NCBI RefSeq assembly: GCF_032452875.1
Contig: NC_083896.1
Coordinates: forward strand, 2,108,001-2,172,000
Direction: 5' to 3'
Length of the DNA: 64,000 nucleotides
DNA from: Bos javanicus
Taxonomy: Eukaryota; Chordata; Mammalia; Artiodactyla; Bovidae
Each line of letters opens with the position of its first letter. Position 1 is the stretch's first letter. Positions 49,916 through 59,832 of this stretch are shown here, piece after piece. The notes under the pieces are model-generated. The model did not search any database. It was not told the DNA's origin and saw nothing but the letters and a program-made list of their open reading frames with translations. The translations under genes and the position numbers were made by a program.

Positions 49916-50149
49916 CAACATCCGGATCCACCGCTTGAACTCTGGTCAACAGAGCCTTGGTGGCCGTGTTCTCATAGACACAGGCATTATAGTGGTCAGA
50001 GGAAAACACCGGGGGGTTATCGTTCACGTCCTCCAGGGTCAGACGGAGGTCGGATTGGCAGAATCGGCCGCCCCCGTCGGTGGCCCTGGCAACGAGGCTG
50101 TACGCAGGGACCCTCTCCCGGTCCAATGGAGCCAAAGTTTTTAACTCAC
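49916..50149 (-). CDS. FAT1: FAT1 exon 13
   Basis: A 234-nt exon, phase 1 to phase 1. The acceptor is TTTTCACAG/GTGAG and the donor GATGTTG/GTAAGT. It completes one cadherin repeat (LDRERVPAYS, then EDVNDNPPVF) and begins the next (VYENTATKALL, DPDVG). The third residue before the LDRER-type motif is proline here (TLAPLDRER), whereas I remember leucine in human FAT1 (ALLDRER). This exon is followed in transcription order by the 28.3-kb intron 13, the largest intron in the window. Confidence 0.96.
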
Positions 50150-52342
50150 CTGTGAAAATAAATGGCCTGGCTTTTCAAAACTGTCTTTCTTCAAAGAGCA
50201 GAGAATCAATTACATACAGAACCCGAGTGTAGGAAGGACTGCTGATATTTGGCTCAAGAGCTTCATACTTTGAAAAATAGAGCAAGTTCAAATTTTTTAA
50301 GCATCAGGGAAAAATTTATGGGATTCTGGATGCAACAAGAAACCAACAGCATGACTTTCAAAGGAATTAATTCCACCGTGAAGTCTCTTGTGTCAGGGAT
50401 TCCTTCTTTTGGCAGGATGGAGAAGCTCCACACCTCTTTAAACCTCGCAAGAACTGCTCAGTTCTCTGATGGTCAATCAGGTCAATGGTCTTTATACCCA
50501 GAAGGGTTAGTCTCTCTGCTTCCAGACACTTAATCTTTTTTTAACCCCGTCTTCTAGAGGAAAACAAACAGTCCAAACAGGCTGGCTCCAGCAGAAAGAG
50601 GTTACAAAGGAGTCCTATCGTGCCCGGCAAATCCCACTTGCTGGGAGAGTGGAGGGCCAGCAGTTGTTGGGGGGAAGTCCCAGTGGGGGATAACTGAGGA
50701 GCCCAGAGCAGACATGCAGGAAGGGCATTTCATAACCATGGAGGGATTATTACTTTAATCACTGGAATAGCTACACTGGTCCTGGGTGTCAGTCCCTGTG
50801 GGGATTTCATTGCTACTTAAATTTCAATGGATAATGGCAATGAGCACAATGACAGACCTGAATAAATGCCGTTTGGTGAAAAGTCAGACTCATGAAATAT
50901 TATTATGTACTCTTAGTAAAATTAGCAGATATCACTGGGAGCACGTCATCAGTACTTACAAAGCTGTTCTTCCTACAGCTTCCTGAAGGCAAGCAGTTCT
51001 CAACTACAGGCTGGATCATTTCCCCCTCCTCAAAAACATCCAGGGAGTTTTCAGTTGGGCATTCAGGACCCTCCAAGATCTGACCTAAAGTTATCTTTCC
51101 CACTACTTTTCTGGCGAGTCATCCTGTGGCTCCTCTGACCACTGACAGGGCTGTACACGGCATTTCCTGGAGGTGCTGTGCTCTCTGCCCACGCCGCGCC
51201 CGGGGGCGGCAGTGACCTGCTTGAGCCCCTAGAATCCTGGCTCAGTTCAAACGCCGGTTCTTCTTTACAAGCTTCCTCTTCCCTCTCATCAGAACATTAG
51301 CTGCTTTTTCCTCTGTGCTCAGACATAACTCTCTTGATATCTCTCTCAGGCACTCATGTCATTCTGTCTTTCATAACTATTATTATTTCTGTTATTATTA
51401 TTACTGACTCACTGCTCTGTCTTCTCCACTGGGTTACAGTATTGCTCAGAGATGCTTTGAGGGCTTCATGTCAGAGTCTATCGCAAATATTCCATAAAGT
51501 GTTTTTAGATCCAGTAGTTAATAAATGCTAGCTATTCAATAAAAAAGTGCCAGGCCTCTATATCCAAGTAGTATATTGTTATGCAACTAAGCCCTTCGCA
51601 GTAAGATATAGCTGACATGGGAGTAGGTTATTGAGAAACCAATACCTTCTGGAAACTCAGTAGTTAGTGATTATTCACTGCAACCAATACAATGCTGGAA
51701 ATATGCAAACTTTTTAATCATTACACTTCAATTCAAAATTGTCACTGGATGGGCCAAACAGCACTGTAATAATTTACCTCCATAGAAAATGTCTTTTCCT
51801 TAAGCTTTGGCCCTCAATGCGAGCATCTGCCTTCAGTGTACATAACCTTTCACCTTATAAACTTTACCTTAACATGGAAGCAAATCTGAGGTCTCACAAC
51901 TAAGCAGAAATGATGAATAAAAGCCAGACAAGTGTGTTAATAAGCATAGGAACCCAAAAAGGGTTTCAACAAGGTGAAACTGTCCTTGCTGTGCACTGCT
52001 GGCTGGTTTGCATGGAAACCTGCATTTATGATATAATTCTATATATACACTTAACAGGGCAGCTGCTTTAACTCATGGATATGAGAAAGAGGAGAAGCAA
52101 ACAGACACATCTGATTCCCTGGTGCTACTACACGTAGGTAAAGTCAGGGCAAGTTTACAAGTCAAATGAGGTTTGTGTCTTGCAGACACAATGTGCCGCT
52201 AGCATTTCTTAAGAGTCCAAGATAACAGAGTGTCACATTAAGGCTCTTAGATACCAACTACCCCCTAGTGATAAGACCAAGTGAAAACTTAACTTCTCTT
52301 GTGGATTAACAATGTAATTTCAGAGAATAAATTTTGTCTTAC
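50150..52342 (-). other. FAT1: FAT1 intron 12
   Basis: A 2.2-kb intron in which I see no young retroposon and no gene. It is mostly AT-rich single-copy-looking sequence. Confidence 0.85.
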
Positions 52343-52496
52343 CACTTTCTGGATCTAGAAAAAATTCATTGTTTCCAGGTCCATAGAGTGAGTATCGTAT
52401 ATCTCCATTGGGTCCAATGTCAGCATCCTTGGCACTGACCTTCAGGATGATTTTGTTTGATGGAATGTCTTCGGGAAGTAATGCTGTGTATGCAAC
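52343..52496 (-). CDS. FAT1: FAT1 exon 12
   Basis: A 154-nt exon. It starts in phase 0 with VAYTALLPEDIP and ends one base into a glycine codon after FFLDPES. The acceptor reads TTTGCCCAG/GTTGC and the donor AAAGTG/GTAAGA. It holds the first half of a cadherin repeat, with the calcium-binding PED/DAD pattern (LLPEDIP, AKDADIG). Its frame joins exons 11 and 13 without a break, which is why it is called coding although it has no methionine and would be missed by a start-to-stop ORF search. It is part of the FAT1 ectodomain. Confidence 0.95.
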
Positions 52497-53492
52497 CTGG
52501 GCAAAGGCAAAATCATTAGTATGTGTGGGGCGATTGCCATATTAGCCTTATAAATGATTTCTTTAAAAAGGCACTCGCATAATTTATCTTCAGTTACGTT
52601 TTTCCTTTACTGCAGAATCATCTTACACCATCCGATGAAACATAAAATATCTCTTGCCCTGCCTCTTGCATGCTCATTCATTCAACAAATGCTAATTGAG
52701 CTGCTACTATGGGGGAGGGGTACAATGTATTGAGATGCTAGGGGTACAATGCAGAAGAAAACAGACAAAAATCCCTGCCCCTGAGGAACTGTGATATGCA
52801 TCAGATAATGATCGTATCAGATAGTGATCAAGCACCAGGAAGTCCTTGGGACCCTTCAACTTTAAAGAGCCACTACTAACATCAGGCATTAGTAAGATTT
52901 GCAAAAATTTTCTAAGCTAAAGAACACCAATATTGTCTCGCAGTCCACATGTAAGGGAAAGGTAAATGAAGGGTCATTTAATTTGGTAAGAAAGAATAGA
53001 AAGTCAATAATTGACACCTTGCATTGGCTCTCATGCTCTGAACTATGGGGGAAATGACACTTTATGAGAAGCCTGGAGACCCAGCTTCATTACCAACATT
53101 GCTGCCAGCCAGCTGTATAAACTTAACACAACAAAAGTAATTCATACTTTTGAGCGGCCCATTTTTCTTTTATGAAATCAGTAGTTTAGATATGAAAAAA
53201 ATCACAATATTCTTTATGATTCCTTAAAAAGCTTTTTATTTTAAGAGTCCTGATTTTATTTTTTGTTTGTATTTTTTAATGGGCAGAATTAGGTACTAAT
53301 TGTGCTACCTATACTCTTTCCATGTTTATAGTATTTCATCCTCTTACATGCTTATATAAAATTGGACCGCACTAATTAAGGAGAAAGGAACAGAATGTAG
53401 CCAGGTTTTAAGGAGAAAAATGAAATGGGTTTTGACTTAATTTTAGAGAAGCAGAGTGAAAAGCAGCAATCCGACATGGCCACAGATCTCAC
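52497..53492 (-). other. FAT1: FAT1 intron 11
   Basis: A 1.0-kb intron. About 52690-52810 looks like a short old interspersed repeat of a kind also seen near 54580-54725, but I cannot name the family. Nothing else is recognisable. Confidence 0.85.
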
Positions 53493-53689
53493 CTGATCAC
53501 ACACAGGGCTATTGTCATTCACATCACTGACAGTCACTTCCACCATGGCCTGCGTGACAAAGAGCCCATCGGTGGCAGTAATATTGAGGAAGTAAATGTC
53601 TTGTTCTTCTCTATCCAGATGTCTCTTCACATAGACCTTCCATTCGCTCTGCACCAGGCCCAGGGCAAACCTTCCTCGGGGGTTCCCTC
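53493..53689 (-). CDS. FAT1: FAT1 exon 11
   Basis: A 197-nt exon whose first two bases complete the glycine codon split at the end of exon 10, giving ITG-GNPRGRF across the junction. It then encodes 65 residues and ends in phase 0. The acceptor reads CACTTCAG/GAGGG and the donor GATCAG/GTGAGA. It carries the second half of one cadherin repeat, with LDREEQD and the calcium linker SDVNDNSPVC, so the cadherin strand ends in a cysteine where most repeats have phenylalanine. It belongs to the extracellular rod, and the match to FAT1 is strong. Confidence 0.96.
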
Positions 53690-54811
53690 CTGAAGTGAAA
53701 AGAGAGTTTCTGAAGATGAGCAATGAAAAGCTTTGATCTCCACCTACAGTGAGAGGCCTGTGCAAGGTCAACCAGGTGCCTCTCAAACTGCATCATTTAC
53801 GAGACTGGAAAAAAACTGACACTTCCTTTTGATTCTCCTGCAACAAAGCATGATATTTATATGCTTGGCTTGTGTGGAAAGTAAAACAGTAACTTTCCAA
53901 GGGAAGAAAACGCACTTGGAGAAGCCGGAGATGATCTCTTGTTTAGCTCCCCTTAAGGACAATCAAATTCAAACTGTGAACAATCAATCTTCTTCTCAGA
54001 TGATACAATTGTCTTTCCATTCCGTCTCAAGAGAGGATGTAATACACTATAGCTCTTGTTACCCAGACAATTTCATTAGCCGTTGATTATGCAATCAAGG
54101 AAAGGCAGTCAGCTCTATTAAGGGATGTGTTAATGAAGGCGTTATCATACCGCGGCTCTTCTTTTAAGGACTAAAATCTGGGGGAGAAAAGTTTGTGTGA
54201 CAGAGAAAGACCCATTTGGAGTAAAGAGCCCCAATGAGGGGTTATTGAAGGAGGCGCTCAAAGATAAGCACTGCAATTAGACCAAATTTATCAGAGGGAA
54301 GCTGGTGAAAATGGAAGAAAAGGAGAAGAGTTGGAGCGGAACCACTTTTGATGCAGCTGAAACAATGAAAGTGGTCCCAGCAATATTCCTTTCCCACATC
54401 GCTGAACTACATGGAGACAAAAGCAGCTTGGAAGAAGGAAGAAGAAAACCAGCTTGACCTTCCAAACGTGAAGAAGGAGATGACGTCACTTCAAGCATGG
54501 AGGAAGACTGGATGAGACGACTGGCCTGAAGCCCAGACTCCAGTTAGAGCCTCACGGTTTCTTTGGTTTGGGGGCATTCAACACGTATTTGTCACCTGCT
54601 CTGGATCATGTGCTGTGCCACGCAGTGGGGCTACAGCAGTGAACAAAAGTGACAAAAATCCCTGCTTTTGTGCTGGAGTTCACTTTCTGGTGGGAAAGAT
54701 TGACAATAAACAAATAAATAAGGAAAGCCTACTGCCTGTTGGCTGCTGCTGCACTGAAAAAGTGGAGCCATCTCACCTTCTTACAATGAATCTTTAAAAG
54801 AGTGCGAGCTA

Positions 54812-55020
54812 AGAGTTAGTTGTGCCCGCCTCTTTGTGACCCCATGGACTATAGCCCACCAGGCTCCTCTGTTCATGGGATTCCCCAGGCAAGAATACTG
54901 GAGTGGGTTGCCATGTCCTCCTCCAGGGGATCTTCCTGACCCAAGAATCGAACCCTCGCCTCTTTGCATCTTCTGTGCTGGCAGGCGGGTTCTTCATCAC
55001 TAGCACCACCTGGGAAGCCC
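54812..55020 (-). mobile_element. Bov-tA SINE
   Basis: A full minus-strand SINE with the head GGGGCTTCCCAGGTGGTGC. No clear duplication. Confidence 0.86.
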
Positions 55021-55104
55021 CAGCCTGGACACAGCTGTAACCAAGCAGGGTCCCACGAGGCCTTTCCAGAATAGACCCCACCCATGTCCTGTCCTCTGCC
55101 TGCT

Positions 55105-55735
55105 TTTGTTAAATTTGTTTTTTTATTGAAGGATAATTTGCTTTACAAAATTTTGTTGTTTTCTGTCAATCTCAACATGAATCAGCCATAGGTATACATA
55201 TATCCCCTCCCTTTGGAACCTCCCTCCCATCTCCCGCCCCACTCCACCTCTCTAGTTTGATACAGAGCCTCTCTTTGAGCTTCCTGAGCCATATAGCGAA
55301 TTCCCATTAGCTATCTATTTTACATATGGTAATGTAAGTTTCCATGTTACTCTTTCCATACATCTCACCCTCTCCTCCGGAGAAGGCAATGGCACCCCCC
55401 TCCAGTACTCTTGCCTGGAAAATCCCATGGACGGAGGAGCCTGGAAGGCTGCAGTCCATGGGATCGCTGAGGGTCGGACACAACTGAGAGACTTCACTTT
55501 CACTTTTCACTTTCCTGCATTGGAGAAGGAAATGGCCACCACTCCAGTGTTCTTGCCTGGAGAATCCCAGGGACGGGGGAGCCTGGTAGGCTGCCCTCTA
55601 TGGGGTTGCACAGAGTTGGACATGACTGAAGCGACTTAGCAGCAGCAGCAGCACCCTCTCCTCATGTCCACAAGTCTATTCTCTACGTCTGTTTCTCCAT
55701 TTCTCTCCTTTAAATCTGCCTGCCTTTTCTCTGTG
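55105..55735 (-). mobile_element. L1 fragment interrupted by an ART2A SINE
   Basis: Minus-strand L1 3' sequence with TTTATTGAAGGATAATTTGC at the left and TTCCCATTAGCTATCTATTT before the SINE, resuming after it with CTCATGTCCACAAGTCTATT. Confidence 0.78.
55378..55651 (+). mobile_element. ART2A-type SINE with perfect target duplication
   Basis: Two BovA monomers on the plus strand, ending in an AGC run. CACCCTCTCCTC flanks it at 55366-55377 and 55652-55663, a perfect 12-bp duplication of L1 sequence. Confidence 0.93.
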
Positions 55736-55744
55736 GCAGTACTT

Positions 55745-56975
55745 TAGTCCAAGAATAAATTTAATCTGAGAAGTGAGAAAATGCAGAAAGGAAAACAAGC
55801 AAGAAAAAATGATAATGCATTAGCCATTAAACAAAGTAAAGGACCTTTAGTTCCTCCTCGGAGACTATAGATAACATTCTGAGCCATGTCCTTTGAGTTG
55901 TTTTGCAGATACTGCACCTCCCAGGTCAAAGAAGTTAACTATGCTACCCACAAGCACATAGACCCCAAACCAGTTGGAACCAGAAGGTTGATGATGCTGA
56001 CTCGTCATCACCATCTCAACCAACTGGAAGAATGTCCACAAGCTGATCATACCCTGTGCCTTAAACACTATAAGGCTCCTCACTGCCCACTCCCCAGGAT
56101 GGAACACACAGTCTTGGGGGCATTAGCCCACTGTGGCCCCCTTTGCCTGGCAAAGCAATAAAGCTATTTCTTTCCACGTTACCCCAAACTGTTTTTGAGA
56201 TTTAATATGGCACTGGTGCACAGTTCAGTTCAGTCCAGTCGCTCAGTCATATCCGACTCTTTGCGACCCCATGAACCGCAGCACGCCAGGCCTCTCTGTC
56301 CATCACCAACTCCCGGAGTCCACCCAAACCCATGGCCATTGAGTTGGTGATGGCAACCAACCATCTCATCCTCTGTCGTCCCCTTCTCCTCCTGCCCTCA
56401 ATCCTTCCCAGCATCAGGATCTTTTCAAATGAGTCAGCTCTCTGCATCAGGTGGCCAAAGTATTGGAGTTTCAGCTTCAGCATAAGTCCTTCCAATGAAT
56501 ATTCAGGACTGATTTCCTTTAGGATGGACTGGTTTGATCTCCTTGAAGTCCAAGGGACTCTCAAGAGTCTTCTCCAACACCACAGTTCAAAAGCATCAAT
56601 TCTTCAGCGCTCAGCTTTATTTATAGTCCAACTCTCACATCCATACATGACCACTGGAAAAACCATAGCCTTGACTGGATGGACCTTTGTTGACAAAGTA
56701 ATGTCTCTGCTTTTCAATATGCTGTCTAGGTTGGTCATAACTTTCCTTCCAAGGAGTAAATGTCTTAATTTCATGGCTGCAATCACCATCTGCAGTGATT
56801 TTGGAGCCCAGAAAAATAAAGTCAGCCACTGTTTCCACTGTTTCCCCATCTATTTGCCATCAAGTGATGAGACCGGATGCCATGATCTTAGTTTTCTGAA
56901 TGTTGAGCTTTAAGCCAACTTTTTTACCTCCCCTGTAACACTGGTGCACAGAGGCTGGATTTTGGCAATTTAACC
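55745..56975 (+). mobile_element. Probable solo LTR of an endogenous retrovirus, split by a BovB
   Basis: GCCTGGCAAAGCAATAAAGC contains a polyadenylation signal in the setting usual for a ruminant class I ERV LTR. The LTR seems to continue on the right of the BovB with GCACAGAGGCTGGATTTTGG. No internal viral genes are seen, so this would be a non-coding solo LTR. The left border is approximate and the family name is from memory (BTLTR1-like). Confidence 0.5.
56224..56938 (-). mobile_element. BovB LINE 3' fragment with perfect target duplication
   Basis: A minus-strand BovB 3' end. Its ACTGA tail appears at the left as CAGTTCAGTTCAG, and it is 5' truncated at the right near AACTTTTTTACC. CACTGGTGCACAG occurs at 56211-56223 and 56939-56951, a perfect 13-bp duplication. 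It is broken by frameshifts and non-coding. Confidence 0.93.
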
Positions 56976-57041
56976 ATGGGCTAAATGAACCATAGTGGAC
57001 AGACAATGCAGAGAAGCTGAGAGCTGCACATTTCTCCAGGG

Positions 57042-57278
57042 CAGTGATTCTCAACTGAGAGTGGCTAGTCCCATATCCCTGGGACATTTGTCAATGCCAA
57101 GAGACATTTCTGAATGTCCCATTAAGGGTGATGCCAGTGGCCGGGCTACTGGAATCTACTGGGTAGGAGCCATTGGTGCTGGTAACCATCCCACACTGCC
57201 ACCTGCAGCAAGGAACGGCTGCCCACAGTACAGACTTATCCGACCCTCAAGGCCAATCTGCTGAGGTTGAGAAAAATG
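57042..57278 (+). mobile_element. hAT/MER-type DNA-transposon relic
   Basis: CAGTGATTCTCAACTGAGAG at the left and GCTGAGGTTGAGAAAAATGC at the right are imperfect inverted ends. It is the same family as 12050-12260. Confidence 0.6.
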
Positions 57279-57694
57279 CTCTGGTGAGGCACGGGTTCTC
57301 CCTGGGATATCACTTTCCTCCACCACTGACTAGGATTCAATTAGGCTTCAGTGGAATATGATTTCAGCATGCACAAATGTAACCTCTCTATTAAACGCTT
57401 TCAGTGTAGGCCCACACTGCTCTTTTGTAAAATGAAATGATTAATGGTCCTTTGTTCATCTGTGGCAGCACAGCCAAGTTGTGTTACATCAAGAGCAAAA
57501 GTTAAATCTAATTAAAATCAGTTGGTGGTTGGCACGGCTAATGGTAACAGTAGCTTGAAGCTATTCTGTTCTCATTACTTTGGTAAAGTCGATGGGATGG
57601 TCCCTTAAACCATCCACTGAGAATTCAGAGACAACGTGTAAATAATTAAAGCTGAGTATTTAACTTTTCTTCCAAATAGAAAAGTATCCCTCCA

Positions 57695-57818
57695 AATGCC
57701 TACAAAGCTTTTTGTCTGAAACTGAATGCAAATAAATCCAAGTGATCCTGTACTCACCTTTCTTTCCTCACCACAATCGCTCATGTCTTTATTGCAGAAA
57801 TATACATTTTAATGAAAA
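57695..57818 (+). repeat. Arm A, left copy, of a rearranged duplication
   Basis: About 124 bp from AAATGCCTACAAAGC to TACATTTTAATGAAAA. The same sequence occurs inverted at 58763-58887 with high but imperfect identity. I recognise no repeat family. Confidence 0.85.
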
Positions 57819-57854
57819 CGCACACAGACACACACACAATGGAAGGTATCAGAA

Positions 57855-57926
57855 AAAGCATAAATGCATTAAGACTTTTAAACAGAAAACAGCCTCAAGA
57901 AAGCAGTTGCATAAAGAAGAGGAGTG
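57855..57926 (+). repeat. Segment B, left copy
   Basis: About 72 bp starting AAAGCATAAATGCATTAAGA. It is repeated in the same orientation at 58665-58742. Confidence 0.85.
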
Positions 57927-58664
57927 TGCAGGGAGATGTGAGGGTCCTGAGCACAGGCACAGATGCTCTCCTGTGGGTCTTATTCTGCAGTGATTAATTA
58001 ACTTTCTCACTAAAGTACTTAAGAAGATTTTGCGTCCTAAGGGCATTCTAATTAATTCATTTTTCACTTTGAATAATGTTGTTTTTCTAAAGGGAAGCCA
58101 CCTGACTACAAGTATGGATGGATTCTTTGAAATTTTTTGGCACTCTGCTTATGTTCTGCCTTTGAATGGCACAACATCAAGATATTAGCTTTAGAACCCC
58201 CAAACAGGAAGACTGCTCCCACAACATCAACCTCTCCTCTTAGAAGTTGAAGGCCATCACCCCTGGAAAGCGAGCCCTGATCGGTGATACCCCATTTTCA
58301 CTCTGACACAAGATGCTCAGAGCAATGGTGACATGTGTGTGTGTGCGTTCTGTGTGACCTCACTTGTCTATCTTGGCTTTCCTATTGAACTGCTATTTAC
58401 TATTTGGAAAGACAGAAAAGGGACCGAAAAGATTTGCCATGTCAGGACACATACCCTTTGACTTGGAGTTATAATTTAAGATTTTTCAGCCAAAAAAACC
58501 CCCCAAAAAACGCCCTCTGATTTATATGCGTGCATGCGTATATGTGTGTGTGCATGCATCTGAGTTTTTATTATCAGGAAAAAACTTGTAAATAAAGCTA
58601 TTTATTTTCTTACCATTACAAAAAGTAGGAAAAAGGAATATACTTAAAAATAAAGTCCTCTATC

Positions 58665-58742
58665 AAAGCACAAATGCATTAAGACCGTTAAACAGAAAAC
58701 AACATTAAGAAAACAGCTCCATAAAGAAAAAGAAGAGTAGTG
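58665..58742 (+). repeat. Segment B, right copy
   Basis: About 78 bp starting AAAGCACAAATGCATTAAGA, a direct repeat of 57855-57926 with several differences. Confidence 0.85.
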
Positions 58743-58762
58743 TGGAAGGGAAGTGTTGTGTT

Positions 58763-58887
58763 TTTTTCCATTAAAATGTATATTTCTGCAGTAAAGACAT
58801 GAGTGATAATGGTAAGGAAAGAAAGGTGAGTAAAGCATCACTTTGATTTATTTATATTCATTTCAGACAAAAAGCTTCTTAGGCATT
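58763..58887 (-). repeat. Arm A, right copy, inverted
   Basis: The reverse complement of arm A (57695-57818), running on the plus strand from TTTTTTCCATTAAAATG to AAGCTTCTTAGGCATT. It lies directly after segment B, so the order is A-B on the left and B-inverted A on the right. Confidence 0.85.
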
Positions 58888-58934
58888 CTGTTATTTTTAT
58901 TTCTTCAACTGGGATATTTGGCTGGACTCTTTTT

Positions 58935-59060
58935 AAATTTTATTTCTTTATTTTGGCTACTCTGTGTGGCATGTGGGATCTTAGTTCCCTGACTGGGGAC
59001 CGAACTTGTGTCCCTTAAACTGGAAGCAAGGAGTCTTAGCCACTGGACTGCCAGCAAAGT
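58935..59060 (-). mobile_element. CHR-type SINE
   Basis: Minus-strand CHR-like sequence: TTTTGGCTACTCTGTGTGGC, GATCTTAGTTCCCTGACTGG and CTTAGCCACTGGACTGCCAG. Confidence 0.75.
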
Positions 59061-59122
59061 TGGACTTTTTTTCAAATGATAAAAATTGACTATCAAACTG
59101 GGTCATCTGTCACAAGCAAACT

Positions 59123-59402
59123 TCTGCTGCTACTGCTGCTAAGTCGCTTCAGTAGTGTCTGACTCTGTGCAACCCCATAGACGGCAGCCCACCAGGCTCC
59201 ACTGCCCCTGGGATTCTCCAGGCAAGAACACTGGAGTGGGTTGCCATTTCCTTCTCCAGTGCATAAGAGTGAAAAGTGAAACTGAAGTCGCTCAGTCGTG
59301 TCAGACTCTTCGTGACCCCATGGACTGCAGCCTTCCAGGCTCCTCCGTCCATGGGATTTTCCAGGCAAGAGTACTGGAGTGGGTTGCCATTGCCTTCTCT
59401 GG
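59123..59402 (-). mobile_element. ART2A-type SINE with perfect target duplication
   Basis: Two BovA monomers on the minus strand, with a GCT/GCTACT run at the left. TCACAAGCAAACT flanks it at 59110-59122 and 59403-59415, a perfect 13-bp duplication. Confidence 0.94.
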
Positions 59403-59544
59403 TCACAAGCAAACTAATGAACTGCAAAATCTGGCTGAGTTAGTAACAACTAAAGAACTGAGTTGTCTCAGCCCCAGAGAGGTAAGATAACTCCTCAAAC
59501 CCTCATCTCACGTCTTTCTCCCCTAATCTTACCCCTCTGCTGTG

Positions 59545-59762
59545 CATGTGTGTGTGCTGTCGCTTCAGTCATGTCTGACTCTGTGGGACCCCATGGACTG
59601 TAGTCCGCCAGACTCTGTCGTAGGATTCTCCAGGCAAGAACACTGGAGTGGATTGCCACACCCTCCTCCAGTGGATCTTCCTGACCCTGGGGTCGAATCT
59701 GTGTCTTCTGTGGCTCCTGCACTGCAGGTGGATTCTCTACCACTGAGCCACTGGGGAAGCCC
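59545..59762 (-). mobile_element. Bov-tA SINE next to the exon 10 donor
   Basis: A full SINE in the same direction as FAT1, with the head GGGCTTCCCCAGTGGCTCAG. Its start is only about 70 nt downstream of the exon 10 donor in the transcript. Confidence 0.88.
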
Positions 59763-59832
59763 GCCCCCTGTCACCTTCCATCTTTCTTTAGGAAGCAAAG
59801 CATAGAGTGAACATCGAGGGTGGCAGCCTTAC

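Larger units (their letters stand above)
53690..59832 (-). other. FAT1: FAT1 intron 10
   Basis: A 6.1-kb intron. The first 850 bp after exon 10's neighbour exon 11 (53690-54540) are repeat-poor. The rest carries an L1 with an ART2A in it, an LTR with a BovB in it, a hAT-type MER, the rearranged duplication at 57695-58887, a CHR SINE and two SINEs just downstream of the exon 10 donor. Confidence 0.85.
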
